64,000 nt of DNA from Spirochaetes bacterium GWB1_60_80 (GTDB lineage Bacteria; Spirochaetota; Spirochaetia; Treponematales; UBA12059): positions 1 through 64,000 of the forward strand of contig MIAR01000039.1 of NCBI GenBank assembly GCA_001829185.1, in the 5' to 3' direction. This document shows, piece after piece, positions 34,409 to 43,616 of this stretch. The translations under genes and the position numbers were made by a program. Each line of letters starts with the position of its first letter. Position 1 is the stretch's first letter. Below the pieces are notes generated by a model. It had not been told where the DNA came from. It saw only the letters and a list, made by a program, of their open reading frames with translations, and searched no databases.

Positions 34409-36343
34409 TCAACGATCTCCGGCAACGGCGGCCGCCATTTCACGCTCAAAGGCCGCCTGCAATTCGGTTACCCGACCGACGTCCAGTGGCTCGCGCTCCA
34501 GCCTGAGTCCTTTAAGCTTGAAGCGGGCTAAGCCCAGGCCACCACGCGGCATGGTGTAGGGAACCACTTTACTGAGGGAATAAGCACCGCCGCCGGCGCG
34601 AAACGGAATCAGATAGGCGCGATCCAGCATTAGGTTTTCCGCTTGAGCAAACAACTCATAACGGCTGGACAAAACAGTTTCAGCGGCAGCCCGATTGATC
34701 AATTCGCGGAGTTCTGGATCGCTGAAGCCGGCGGACTGGCGGGCGGCAGCTGAATCCACGGCCACATTAAGCCGGCCGCCAAGCTCGACGATGCGGCCGA
34801 ATTGGGCCAGCGGGTCGGCATAGGCAAAACGAAAGCTGGAATACAGCAGGTCGTAGCGATTCGGCAGGATGGCCTCGCTGTAGTCGTCTGCCACGAATTG
34901 ACCCAAGACGATCTCGATATTGTCGGCGCCGAAGACTTCCAGCATCATGGCCTGGAAACGCCGAGCCGCGGCCGTACTGCGCGACTCGGCGGAATGGACA
35001 TAGACAAGCTGCAAAGGCAGGCGCCCATCGGCCGCGAATTCGGCCACCGGGCGCAAGTCCACCACCCCCGGCGTCACGCCCCGGATATGGCCAGTTTCAT
35101 CCAACAACTCGACCACGGCTTTGGCAAAATACTGGCGGGCCAATTCCGGATCATACGGATTGCCAGCCTGGCGCCATTCACGAACGCCAGGATAATCAGT
35201 ATAGTCGCGCCCCTGCTCGTCAAAACAGTAACCCTCGGGAATGATGGTGCTGCGTACTAAGCCAGCTGGATTGACCGGGTCATCCAGGGACAGCAGCGCC
35301 TCATGGTCGATTCCGTAAAACAGGGCTTTGCGAAAATTCTGGTTACGGATGAAGGCGGCAAACTCCGGGTTGGCACTGGCGTAATTAGGATGCCACCAGG
35401 AGGTGACCGAACTCAGATCGGTCAGAACGGCCTTCTCACGGTTGGAGGTGTCAGTGATAGCTTGTACCTGTTCGGCGCTGAGAGTAGCCGAGGACAACTC
35501 GCCGCGCATGAACATGGCCAGCTCGGCGGCCGCGTCGGTGACCTTCTGCAGCTGCACCGTGCGGGCCGTGATATGCTGCCTATCCCAGTAATGATCGTTG
35601 CGGGTCAGGATTATTTCCTTATCACGCTGCCAGGTGGACAGGTAATACCCGCCCGAATAGAGCAGCCGGTCGGCGGCAGTCCCGAAGTCCTGGCCCATGC
35701 GGTCCAGAAACGCCTTTTCTACCGGGAAAAACAGCTCCATGGTCAGATAGGACAAAAAGAACGGCGTCGCTTGTTTAAGGCTATAGACCACCGTATAGCG
35801 ATCAGCGGCCCGGACGCCGACGCTGCCGTCGAAGCTGCCCAGGAGCTGCTCGCGGCTGCGGTCGGTGATTAAGCCGGCAGCACTATCTACCAGGCTGTAG
35901 TAATAATCGTCAAGCCCGGCGATGACAGTGCACACCGCCCAGAGGTTACGGATGCCGTTGGCCGGATCGGCCACATAACGAAAGCCTTCCACGAAGTCAT
36001 CGGCCGTGATCTCGTAATCGGTCTTGGCACCCGTAGAATCCACCCAGAATTGTCCTGGGCGCAGCCTGAAGGTCCAGGTTAAATTATCAGGGCTGACCAC
36101 CCAACTCTCGGCCAAGGCCGGCACGTAGCGGCCAAAGCGGTCGTTTTCCACCAATTGATCCTGGGTGTTGGCCGCGACGCGCTGACCAGTGACCTCCGGG
36201 ATCAGGAAATAATTCATGGTCGTGGCCTCGACAATATACGCGACATCATATTGCTCAATCGAGCGTAGGGAATTACCGCCGCAATTGAAAAGCAGGAGCA
36301 CCTGAAAGGCCGCTAGAACGAAGATTACCTTGACACGTTTCAT
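34409..36343 (-). CDS. OppA-like oligopeptide-binding lipoprotein
   Basis: A 644-aa extracellular solute-binding protein of family 5. A signal peptide with lipobox (FQVLLLFNC, Cys at about residue 21) anchors it to a membrane. The body shows FGRYVPALAESWVVSPDNLTW, VEKAFLDRMGQDFGTAA, PFFLSYLTMELFFPV and FRKALFYGIDHEALL, all typical of OppA/DppA. A GGAGG site lies 8 nt before the ATG. No permease genes are adjacent, so it is an orphan peptide receptor for a transporter elsewhere, or a chaperone-like paralogue. Confidence 0.88.
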   Translation of the reverse strand: MKRVKVIFVLAAFQVLLLFNCGGNSLRSIEQYDVAYIVEATTMNYFLIPEVTGQRVAANTQDQLVENDRFGRYVPALAESWVVSPDNLTWTFRLRPGQFWVDSTGAKTDYEITADDFVEGFRYVADPANGIRNLWAVCTVIAGLDDYYYSLVDSAAGLITDRSREQLLGSFDGSVGVRAADRYTVVYSLKQATPFFLSYLTMELFFPVEKAFLDRMGQDFGTAADRLLYSGGYYLSTWQRDKEIILTRNDHYWDRQHITARTVQLQKVTDAAAELAMFMRGELSSATLSAEQVQAITDTSNREKAVLTDLSSVTSWWHPNYASANPEFAAFIRNQNFRKALFYGIDHEALLSLDDPVNPAGLVRSTIIPEGYCFDEQGRDYTDYPGVREWRQAGNPYDPELARQYFAKAVVELLDETGHIRGVTPGVVDLRPVAEFAADGRLPLQLVYVHSAESRSTAAARRFQAMMLEVFGADNIEIVLGQFVADDYSEAILPNRYDLLYSSFRFAYADPLAQFGRIVELGGRLNVAVDSAAARQSAGFSDPELRELINRAAAETVLSSRYELFAQAENLMLDRAYLIPFRAGGGAYSLSKVVPYTMPRGGLGLARFKLKGLRLEREPLDVGRVTELQAAFEREMAAAVAGDR

Positions 36344-36436
36344 TAATCGAGCCTCCTTGGCCCAAGGCGGACTGCCGGTTACGAGTACCGCCCGGCCAAG
36401 CGTTGACCAGAAAAGCCAGTCCGGTTTCCCGATCCT

Positions 36437-36464
36437 ACTATACTAGTAAAAATCGGCCCAACAA
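36437..36464 (-). promoter_or_regulatory. Promoter of the OppA-like gene
   Basis: Minus strand: TTGTTG (36459-36464), 16 bp, TATAGT (36437-36442). RNA would start near 36430, giving a leader of about 87 nt before the ATG at 36343. Confidence 0.45.
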
Positions 36465-36476
36465 GCCAGGCCCCAT

Positions 36477-36857
36477 TTATTGGAAGCGCGCCCCGCCCTC
36501 CGGTTTGGCCTGGACAAGCCGCGGCTGGTTCTGGCTGTCCACCAGGACTACTTTTGGCTGGTGGATGGCGGCTTCCGCGTCGTCGACCGTGCAGTACGAG
36601 GCAATAATGACCAAGTCACCCTTCTGCACCAGGCGAGCGGCGGCGCCATTCAGGCAGACCTCACCGGGCTGGCCGGCGATGACGTAGGTGGAAAAACGCT
36701 CACCGTTGTTGACATTATAAATGTCGACCCGTTCAAAAACCCGGAAGCCAGCCGCCACCCGCAATTCCGGGCTCAAGCTGATCGAACCTTCATAATCGAG
36801 CACCGCCCCGGTGACGGTAGCGCGATGGATTTTCCCCTTTAGCATTTCGTAACGCAT
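36477..36857 (-). CDS. panD: Aspartate 1-decarboxylase PanD
   Basis: A 126-aa pyruvoyl enzyme that makes beta-alanine for pantothenate. The self-cleavage site is the Gly-Ser in LDYEGSISLSPEL (about residues 24-25). Other signatures: NNGERFSTYVIAG and GDLVIIASYC. The start at 36857 has AAGGAG 7 nt upstream and overlaps the coaX end by 19 bp. It is the last gene of the panC-coaBC-coaX-panD operon. Length and motifs are normal. Confidence 0.96.
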   Translation of the reverse strand: MRYEMLKGKIHRATVTGAVLDYEGSISLSPELRVAAGFRVFERVDIYNVNNGERFSTYVIAGQPGEVCLNGAAARLVQKGDLVIIASYCTVDDAEAAIHQPKVVLVDSQNQPRLVQAKPEGGARFQ

Positions 36858-37774
36858 AGCAAGCTCCTTGCGGCATTTAGGTACAGCATCAAAAGGGCGC
36901 CACGCGCCACCAGATCGGGTTGTAGTATGTCAGCCTCAGTCAGGCCCAGCCGGGAGGCCCAGCCGCCGGTCAACACCAGACGGTCACCGGCGGCAAAGCC
37001 TAGCCCGGCCAACAAGGCGCGCAGCATAGCCGGATAACCGTCGTGTAGGCCGTAGGCGATGCAGTCGGCGGTATTTCGGCCGGCACCTGCCAACTGGACG
37101 CGCCCGGCACCCCCGTCTCCAGCAACGCCGTTGGCTGCCGTGTCAACCAGTGGCAGCTGGGCCGTTTTGGAGCGCAGCGCCGCCAGCCAAGTACCGGGGC
37201 CAGGCACGATGTAGCCGCCGGCAAAGGTATCGTCGGCCGTAACTAGATCGACAGTGGTGGCGGTGCCGGCATCGATCACTACCAGGCGACCGGTAGGAAA
37301 CAGCAGGCGGGCGGCAGCGGCGGCGGCCAGTCGGTCGGTGCCCAGCCGCCCTGGCTGGTCATACTGATTAGCCAGCCCGCAGGCCATGGTTGAACTTAGC
37401 GGCAGTGCCTCACAGCCGTAGGCCAAGCGGGCAGCCTCGCCGACCAGGCTAGCCAGCGCCGGCACCACCGAACAAATGGCGGCGGCCAGCGGTGGCTCGC
37501 AGCCAGCACCGCTAGCCGACCCGACGCTGGCCAAAGCCAGCTCAGCCAAAGCCAGCTCAGCCAGCGCCGCGCGCAGCCAGTCGGCCACCGTTGCCGCGTC
37601 GGCTGCCTGGGCGTTGGGTAGGCTGCGTTGATCAAGCAGCCGCGCCTGACGGGCAGAGTGTCGGGCGCGCTCGACGCTGTCCTGTCCCGCGGCAATTTCT
37701 GGCTCGGCGTCCACAGCGTAGAAACAGGCGTGGATATGGCTATTGCCGATATCGAAGACGACGACCGTGCTCAC
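36839..37774 (-). CDS. coaX: Type III pantothenate kinase CoaX
   Basis: A 311-aa ASKHA-fold kinase that phosphorylates pantothenate. Motifs: VFDIGNSHIHACFY (phosphate 1), GTDRLAAAAAARLL, VVIDAGTATTVDLVT (phosphate 2) and GGYIVPGPGTWLAALRSKTAQLP. About 50 residues longer than the common 255-aa form. The excess is an Ala/Leu-rich region near residues 65-90 that contains an in-frame 15-bp tandem duplication (37532-37561). It is ATGA-coupled to coaBC upstream and overlaps panD downstream. Confidence 0.92.
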   Translation of the reverse strand: MSTVVVFDIGNSHIHACFYAVDAEPEIAAGQDSVERARHSARQARLLDQRSLPNAQAADAATVADWLRAALAELALAELALASVGSASGAGCEPPLAAAICSVVPALASLVGEAARLAYGCEALPLSSTMACGLANQYDQPGRLGTDRLAAAAAARLLFPTGRLVVIDAGTATTVDLVTADDTFAGGYIVPGPGTWLAALRSKTAQLPLVDTAANGVAGDGGAGRVQLAGAGRNTADCIAYGLHDGYPAMLRALLAGLGFAAGDRLVLTGGWASRLGLTEADILQPDLVARGALLMLYLNAARSLLCVTKC

Positions 37775-39147
37775 GCGCCGACACCTCGGGCAGTTGGATC
37801 GGCAATAGCAGCATCTGTCACAGCCGCCTCGGCCAGCTCAGCTACGGCGACCGCCAATTCGGCTAGGCTGGCGCCACGCCGTAATGGTTGCGGCAAGCGG
37901 GCTTCTAACGAAACATCGCCGCCGTTTTCCGGTCGCGGCGGTGCCAACACGGTAAAGCGGTGCTGGTCGCCATGGACGCCGTCCAGGTCATTCCAGATGA
38001 CGCGGTCGACCTGTCCGCCGACGAAATAGCCAGCGGCGCGGCGGCAGCCATCGAGTTCGGCCTCGTGCACGGTCAGCTTGAAGCCGATCACGAAGGGCTG
38101 GCGCCGGCCGGCTGCCAGCGCCAAGGCTTTAACGGTGGGCAGTAGCTTGCGCGTCGGTTCCAGGCGCAGGCTGAAGCCGCTACTAGTCTCTTGCTTGGCG
38201 CTGGTAGCGCCGGCAGCCAGAAAGTAGTCGGAAACGGCGGCGGCGTGCACCACCGCGTCGTAATCGGCCCCGGCCAGCAGTTTGCCCAAGGCCTGTTCAA
38301 AATCCTCGTAGGTCCGGTAGCGGACGATGTCGGCGCCTTCGCAGTCCTGGGTAGCGGCGCTCTGGTGGGCCAGGTAACTGACCAGCCAACCGCGATCCAG
38401 TAGGGCTGCCACTGCGGCGGCGGCCGTCCGGCCGGACGAGGTGTTGACGATGGAGCGCACGGCGTCCACCGGCAGGGTCATGGCGCCGCCAGTCACCAAA
38501 GCCCGCGGCGGCGAAACGGCCGGGTTGGCCGTCCGCCGGGCCCGGGCCGTGTCGCGGGCCAGTTGGCGCACCAGGCCGCGCAGTATCGCTGGTTCGGCCA
38601 GGCGCCCTATACCGGTATCACCGCAGGCCAGCCGCCCCGAGTCGCCATGGACGATACGGCAGCCCCAGCCTTCCAGGGTACGCAGACTGGCTTGGGTGGC
38701 GGGATGCAGCATCATGTTAGTGTTAGCGGCCGGCGCGATCCAGAACGGCTTCTCGAAGTTGTTAGCCAGGAAAGTAGCGCCGATCAAGTCCTGGGCCAAA
38801 CCAGCGGCCAGCTGGTTGATACGGTTGGCGGTGGCTGGATAAAAAATAAACATGTCGGCCCAGCGGCGCAGCGAAATGTGCGTCTTGCTCTCGCGTGGCG
38901 CCCACAGGCTGGTAAATACTTTGCGGTCGGTCAATCCCTCGAAGCTGGCGCTGCCCACGAAGCGCAGCGCCGACTTGGTGGCGATGACCTGCACCGGGTG
39001 CCCATCCTTCAAAAGCAGGCTGATCAGCTCGCAAGCCTTGTAGCAGGCAATGGAGCCGGAGACTATCAGCGCGATATTGAGGGCGGCGCCCCGAGGTAGG
39101 CGGACCGCCCCGGTCGTTGGCGCGAAGGTCTCATTCAGGTCAGACAT
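37771..39147 (-). CDS. coaBC: Bifunctional phosphopantothenoylcysteine decarboxylase/synthetase CoaBC
   Basis: A 458-aa two-domain enzyme converting 4'-phosphopantothenate and cysteine to 4'-phosphopantetheine. The N-terminal flavin decarboxylase (CoaC) shows ALIVSGSIACYKACELI, the PAANTNMMLHPATQ active-site region and HGDSGRLACGDTGIGRL. The C-terminal synthetase (CoaB, from about residue 205) starts ALVTGGAMTLPVDAVRSIVN and ends with VIWNDLDGVHGDQHRFTV. The start overlaps panC by 8 bp. The 20-residue N-terminal tail before the flavin domain is unusual. Confidence 0.93.
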   Translation of the reverse strand: MSDLNETFAPTTGAVRLPRGAALNIALIVSGSIACYKACELISLLLKDGHPVQVIATKSALRFVGSASFEGLTDRKVFTSLWAPRESKTHISLRRWADMFIFYPATANRINQLAAGLAQDLIGATFLANNFEKPFWIAPAANTNMMLHPATQASLRTLEGWGCRIVHGDSGRLACGDTGIGRLAEPAILRGLVRQLARDTARARRTANPAVSPPRALVTGGAMTLPVDAVRSIVNTSSGRTAAAAVAALLDRGWLVSYLAHQSAATQDCEGADIVRYRTYEDFEQALGKLLAGADYDAVVHAAAVSDYFLAAGATSAKQETSSGFSLRLEPTRKLLPTVKALALAAGRRQPFVIGFKLTVHEAELDGCRRAAGYFVGGQVDRVIWNDLDGVHGDQHRFTVLAPPRPENGGDVSLEARLPQPLRRGASLAELAVAVAELAEAAVTDAAIADPTARGVGA

Positions 39148-39973
39148 CGGTCGCCTCCCCGGTGGCCGTCAGGCCGATGTTGTCGATCAGCCGGATACCG
39201 CTAAAACGGATGGCGGCGATGCGACGGCGTATTCCACGCGCTGCATCGGCGATATCGGCCACGTAATCGACCTCGAAGCCGGCCGCCAGCAAGCGTTGCC
39301 GCGCCTGGTCGGCACTCGTACCATCCACCAGCGCCCGGTGAAAGGCGCCGGCCGCCACCCGGTCGGTTAGGGACAGGCGCTCGTTGCGCGAGCTCATGGC
39401 CAAGCCGTTAGCCTCGCGCACGATGGGGCAGGGTACGATGGCCGTGGGAACGAAGAAGGCGGCGGCCATGTCGCGTACCAGCATGTACTGCTGGTAATCC
39501 TTCTCGCCGAAGTAGGCCGCGTCGGCGCCGGTCAGCTGCAACAGCTTGAGTACCACGGTCAGTACACCGTCGAAGTGGCCAGGCCGGTGCGCACCGCAAT
39601 ACAGCCGCGACAGCTCGACCTCGCTCATCCGGAAGCGGTAGCTGTCCGGGTAAATACCGTCATATGCCGGGGCAAACACCGCCGTGACGCCGACGCTGGC
39701 CAGTTTGTGCAAGTCCGCCTCGAGAACACGTGGATAGGCGGCTAAATCAGCTTGGTCGTTGAATTGGGTCGGATTGACGAAGATGGAGACCACCACATTA
39801 GCATTACCGGCAACAATGGCTTGGCGGCAAAGCGACAGATGGCCGGCATGCAAGGCGCCCATGGTGGGAACAAAGCCCAGGCCGCCATAGGCGCGCAGAC
39901 TGCGGCAGAAGGCCCGCCATTCCGCCGGGTCATGGATGACGCGCGGCAGGTGGCCGGAAACGGTATCGCTCAT
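39140..39973 (-). CDS. panC: Pantothenate synthetase PanC
   Basis: A 277-aa ATP-dependent ligase joining pantoate and beta-alanine. Signatures: GFVPTMGALHAGHLSLCRQA (HxGH), NPTQFN, GEKDYQQYMLVRDM and MSSRNERLS. The ATG at 39973 with GGGAG upstream matches the family start. A 70-codon in-frame extension upstream is rejected as leader sequence. It heads the four-gene operon. panB and panE are not in the window, so pantoate must come from elsewhere. Confidence 0.95.
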   Translation of the reverse strand: MSDTVSGHLPRVIHDPAEWRAFCRSLRAYGGLGFVPTMGALHAGHLSLCRQAIVAGNANVVVSIFVNPTQFNDQADLAAYPRVLEADLHKLASVGVTAVFAPAYDGIYPDSYRFRMSEVELSRLYCGAHRPGHFDGVLTVVLKLLQLTGADAAYFGEKDYQQYMLVRDMAAAFFVPTAIVPCPIVREANGLAMSSRNERLSLTDRVAAGAFHRALVDGTSADQARQRLLAAGFEVDYVADIADAARGIRRRIAAIRFSGIRLIDNIGLTATGEATDV

Positions 39974-40182
39974 ATCGGTCTCCCGCTCGCAGAAAGGAGC
40001 GGTACGGCCACTACGCGCCAAGCAGGCAGGAAAAACGCAGTTCCGTACGCCGGTACCCGCCACGCAGGGTCGAGTCCTCTCTGGAGACTTGCATAAACAT
40101 GGCCGGTTAATGAACCCACTCCAGTTGACTAGCATCGCAGCGGCGACATAGCCATACCGGGTGGATCCCATCCGACTCTGCA

Positions 40183-40236
40183 ATAATACTCAATAAATGG
40201 CCGCCGGGTCAATGAAGGTCAATGAACCCGGTGGCC
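40183..40236 (-). promoter_or_regulatory. panC operon promoter and overlapping stem-loop
   Basis: Minus strand TTGACC (40207-40212), 18 bp, TATTAT (40183-40188). RNA would start near 40176, leaving a leader of about 200 nt. A hairpin (GGCC-x-CCGGGT, 40199-40209, against ACCCGG-x-GGCC, 40226-40236) with GGTCAATGAA twice in its loop overlaps the -35. It may end the upstream lipoprotein transcript. The leader itself (39974-40176) has no gene; no known riboswitch was recognised. Confidence 0.45.
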
Positions 40237-40279
40237 GCGACTCAGGCCATCAGTGGCAGTCGCCAACTTGCCGCCAGGG

Positions 40280-43200
40280 TCATGGCACCGGCCAGGTAGC
40301 CGTATCGGTCTGCCAGACGAAGGTTGGGTAATAACCGGAGTTGATGACCCAGTCACCAGGCGCCACCCCGAAAGACCACGAATTGCCCACCAGATAAGCC
40401 TGCAACTGCAAGTTAGCCGAGGTAATGACTACGCCTAGAGTATTGTCGGTGGCCAGGAAGAAGCTGTTGTTGATCGGCCCGATACCATTGATACCTATCA
40501 AGCCACCAAAATTAGTGGTACCGCTAACGCTGCCGATTGCATAGCTATTGGTGACAGTGCCAGTATTCAAAGCACCTACCAGACCACCGACATTGCTGTC
40601 GCCATAGACGTCCGCCGTCGAGTAGCAGTTGGATATGACAGCGGTATTATCCACCCAGCCCACCAAGCCACCAATACTGGCTTGCGTACTTATGGCTAAA
40701 TTCACACTGCCTCGGGTAAAGCTGCTTTGAATCTGGGTCGTGCCCAAGGCTTCGCCGACCAAGCCACCACCGCTATTGATCGCCGTTATAGTGCCAATTA
40801 CCGCGCAGTTGCTGATCTGGGTGGCACCATCCGCCGAGCTGGCCAAACCACCTACCACGTTACCTCCAGAAACATTGACATTAGTCAGACGCAGATTCTT
40901 TATCACAGCGCCGTTGAGTACGCCAAATAAGCCAACATTATTGCTGGCGCCGGTAACCGTCAAGTTACTGAGGGCGAAACCGGCGCCATCCATACCGCCA
41001 GTGAAAGGTGTTCCCGCTGGCCCTATGGCCGCCCAGTTCGGATTTGAGGTCATATCGATATTCGCTATCAGTACAAAGAAGCTGCCCAGAAAGTAACGCA
41101 TGTTGTCCAGCTGCATTAGGCTAAGAACCTGATACGGGGTGCCGACCAAACCGTCACCCCCTGCGAAATCCGGCTCGAAGTTGGCCGTGATGGCAACATT
41201 GGCAAGCCCGACAAGATAGGTCGTGCTGGAAGAGCTTGGATTAGCTACCGCCGCGCCGGTCCAGTTCAAGAAACGGTAGCCGGGATTTGGGGTAGCCGTC
41301 AGGGGAAGCGTGGCGCCAGGGCTGTATTCAGCGCTACCGATTGGATTGGTTATACCATTAGCAGCGGAATTGACTGTTACCGAAACGGTCTTAGCCACCG
41401 TGATGGTATAGTCCTTGGTAGTACCATTCTGGGCCGTGACCCGGACCACGATGGTATTGTTGCCGCTGGGACTATCCAGCATCAGCGAGGGCGAGGGCAT
41501 GCCGGAAGCCAGAGCCATCCAGGACCCGCCGTTGACCTGCGCCTCCATAGTAGCGAAAGTATCCTGCTCGGTGGCCGTGACGGTAGTCATTGAGGTCATG
41601 CTGTCGGCCACAGTAGCGGTATAGGTGACGACGCCGGAATCGAAGGTTTCCACCATGGTAAGCGGCACGGCCATTGATAAGGCCGCCAGATTGTTGTTGC
41701 TGCTGGCCGGCAAACTGGTCACCATGACGCTGTATTCCTGAGTCGAGGCATCGCCGGCCGTGACGGTATACGTCACCGGGAGGGTAAAATCGACTGCCGT
41801 CATAGTCGTCGGGGAAACGCTGGCTCCCGTGTGCACGATATCCGGTTTCAGGCCAGTCACGATGACAGCAAAGGGCACCGCCAAGCTAATGGTATGCGCT
41901 CCCTCGTCGATGACGCCAGTCACGTCGCTTAATAAACCGGCACCTACATTCAGGCTAGAGTTGAAATCGAAGGCCGTGATGGCTTTGCTGGAATTGGATG
42001 CGATGCTAACTGTTACATTAAAAACCTGCGTAGCTCCACTCTGGGCGGTAACAGTATATGGCACTATCGCGTTAAAATTAATCGATACGCCACTGGCCGG
42101 GGAGACGCTGGCGCCATTGTGGACGATGGTCGGCGTCATGGCCGTCAGAATGCCGGGCGAAGTGCCGAAGGGCAGCACCACATTGACGATACCAGTCCCA
42201 ACCGTCCCGTACACCTCGGTTACCGGCAGGCTGCCGTTATCAGCCTTGGTAAAATAGAACTCCAGAATTGAATTGGTGGTGGCAGGCTGCACCGTGACGT
42301 TCACCGAATAGCCCCGCGTAGTTCCATCGGCCGCGGTTACGGTATACGGGACATTAGGGCTGGAGAAGTCTTGCGCACTGTTGGAGGCCGGCAAGACTCT
42401 GGTTCCGGTGATGCCGATGGTCGGGGCCAAATTGGTCAGGATGGTACCAAAGGGGACAGTTAGATTGATAGAGTTGGCTGCCTGATTGATAGTGCCAACG
42501 ACATTAGCGCTAAGGCCGGCGCCGGCGTTGGGCGTCAGCGTCCAGTCCAGGATGAAACTCGTAATGCTCTTGACGTCCCCGCCGGGCAGGAAAAGGCTCA
42601 GTTCGCTGAAGGCCACCGTGGCGTCGGAGCCGTTGTACAGAATCAGGTAATGGGTGCCGGCCACCGCCGCAGCGTGCGCCAGTTTGATAATGCCGGGGAA
42701 CGAATAGTCGGGGGTTAAGGCTGTCAGTTTACTGCCATCCGGCTTGCGGACGTCGATGTACAACTGGCTGGTTTCCATGCTGGTGCCGATGCCCAAGCCA
42801 ACCGACTCGGTGCTGCCAGCGGCGGCCGTCACCGACCAGGCCGGCACGTCATAAGCCAGAATCATGCTCTTGCCGGCGTCCAGGGTGCGGGTGAGCGGCG
42901 TGGTCAGGCTCAGGCCGGTACTATCCAGGGCCGGATGGGTGGCGGCTGGCAGCAGCTGCAGCTCTACGGCCGGCGGATTCTCGTCGGCGAAGGTCAGCGC
43001 GGCCGACACGGCGGAAGCGATGACCGCCGTCCCCTCACGAACCTCGGCCCGAATGATCAGCGCCACGTTTTTAGGCAGGGTCAATGCCGAGGAATTGCCT
43101 TCGAGGGTGATGTCGCCACTGACGGCATCGGTTCGGCGTGTAATAGCCAGCGTTTCGGACAAAATCTGAGCGCCGCCCTCCGTCTGACTGACGATCAAGT

Positions 43201-43429
43201 AGACTGTGGCGGTGTCGGGCAGCAGGAAGCGGCTGCCGTCACTGGCCGGAGCGGCCAGCTGGGTTTCCAGGCTGGTGCCGGACAGGAAGGCCGCCTGTAG
43301 CGACAAGCGCACGCTGGTGGTCACTTCATCATCGAACCAGGCAGCCAGTGGCGAAGTGCAACCCACCGCCACCAAGGCGACTACCAATACCAAACCCAAT
43401 CTAACACGCATAGCCTTACCGTCAGACAT
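40280..43429 (-). CDS. Large modular surface lipoprotein (DUF5018, InlB-like and GLUG repeats)
   Basis: A 1049-aa exported lipoprotein with lipobox (VALVAVGC, Cys at about residue 24). Order of parts: an N-terminal beta-rich region to about 280; three DUF5018-like repeats at about 287-382, 385-477 and 482-572, each ending in YTVTA-type sequence; a cadherin-like beta-sandwich at about 578-680 (RVTAQNGTTKDYTITV); an InlB B-repeat-like domain at about 683-752 (ATPNPGYRFLNWTG); then GLUG repeats at about 757-1000 (NVGLFGVLNGAVIKNL, GGLVGWVDNTAVISNCYS). Such architectures are usually adhesins or surface-layer proteins. The start at 43429 has AGGGGG upstream. Confidence 0.8.
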   Translation of the reverse strand: MSDGKAMRVRLGLVLVVALVAVGCTSPLAAWFDDEVTTSVRLSLQAAFLSGTSLETQLAAPASDGSRFLLPDTATVYLIVSQTEGGAQILSETLAITRRTDAVSGDITLEGNSSALTLPKNVALIIRAEVREGTAVIASAVSAALTFADENPPAVELQLLPAATHPALDSTGLSLTTPLTRTLDAGKSMILAYDVPAWSVTAAAGSTESVGLGIGTSMETSQLYIDVRKPDGSKLTALTPDYSFPGIIKLAHAAAVAGTHYLILYNGSDATVAFSELSLFLPGGDVKSITSFILDWTLTPNAGAGLSANVVGTINQAANSINLTVPFGTILTNLAPTIGITGTRVLPASNSAQDFSSPNVPYTVTAADGTTRGYSVNVTVQPATTNSILEFYFTKADNGSLPVTEVYGTVGTGIVNVVLPFGTSPGILTAMTPTIVHNGASVSPASGVSINFNAIVPYTVTAQSGATQVFNVTVSIASNSSKAITAFDFNSSLNVGAGLLSDVTGVIDEGAHTISLAVPFAVIVTGLKPDIVHTGASVSPTTMTAVDFTLPVTYTVTAGDASTQEYSVMVTSLPASSNNNLAALSMAVPLTMVETFDSGVVTYTATVADSMTSMTTVTATEQDTFATMEAQVNGGSWMALASGMPSPSLMLDSPSGNNTIVVRVTAQNGTTKDYTITVAKTVSVTVNSAANGITNPIGSAEYSPGATLPLTATPNPGYRFLNWTGAAVANPSSSSTTYLVGLANVAITANFEPDFAGGDGLVGTPYQVLSLMQLDNMRYFLGSFFVLIANIDMTSNPNWAAIGPAGTPFTGGMDGAGFALSNLTVTGASNNVGLFGVLNGAVIKNLRLTNVNVSGGNVVGGLASSADGATQISNCAVIGTITAINSGGGLVGEALGTTQIQSSFTRGSVNLAISTQASIGGLVGWVDNTAVISNCYSTADVYGDSNVGGLVGALNTGTVTNSYAIGSVSGTTNFGGLIGINGIGPINNSFFLATDNTLGVVITSANLQLQAYLVGNSWSFGVAPGDWVINSGYYPTFVWQTDTATWPVP

Positions 43430-43561
43430 AGCTACCCCCTGGCGAAAAACCGTCACCTTAGAAATATAGTACGCATCATTCAAAATATCAACATTATGGA
43501 GATAATTTAGCTTTGCGATAAAACCTTAGTGCGCTTGGTTGCACTGGAAAGCCGGCCTCCA

Positions 43562-43599
43562 AGAAAAGGGCCCGGATGGAAGCGCCCGGGGCCGAAAAA
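43562..43599. terminator. Bidirectional terminator
   Basis: GGGCCCGG (43568-43575) pairs with CCGGGGCC (43586-43593, one mismatch). AAGAAAA precedes and GAAAAAAC follows, giving U-runs on the minus strand after the stem and A-runs on the other side. It lies downstream of the broken gene at 43617-45262. Confidence 0.6.
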
Positions 43600-43616
43600 A
43601 CTCAGAATTTGTAAGC

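Noticed and set aside
39974-40183. 70-residue N-terminal extension of PanC
   Set aside because: Family homology starts at 39973 with a good ribosome binding site; the extension has no homology and contains the predicted leader.
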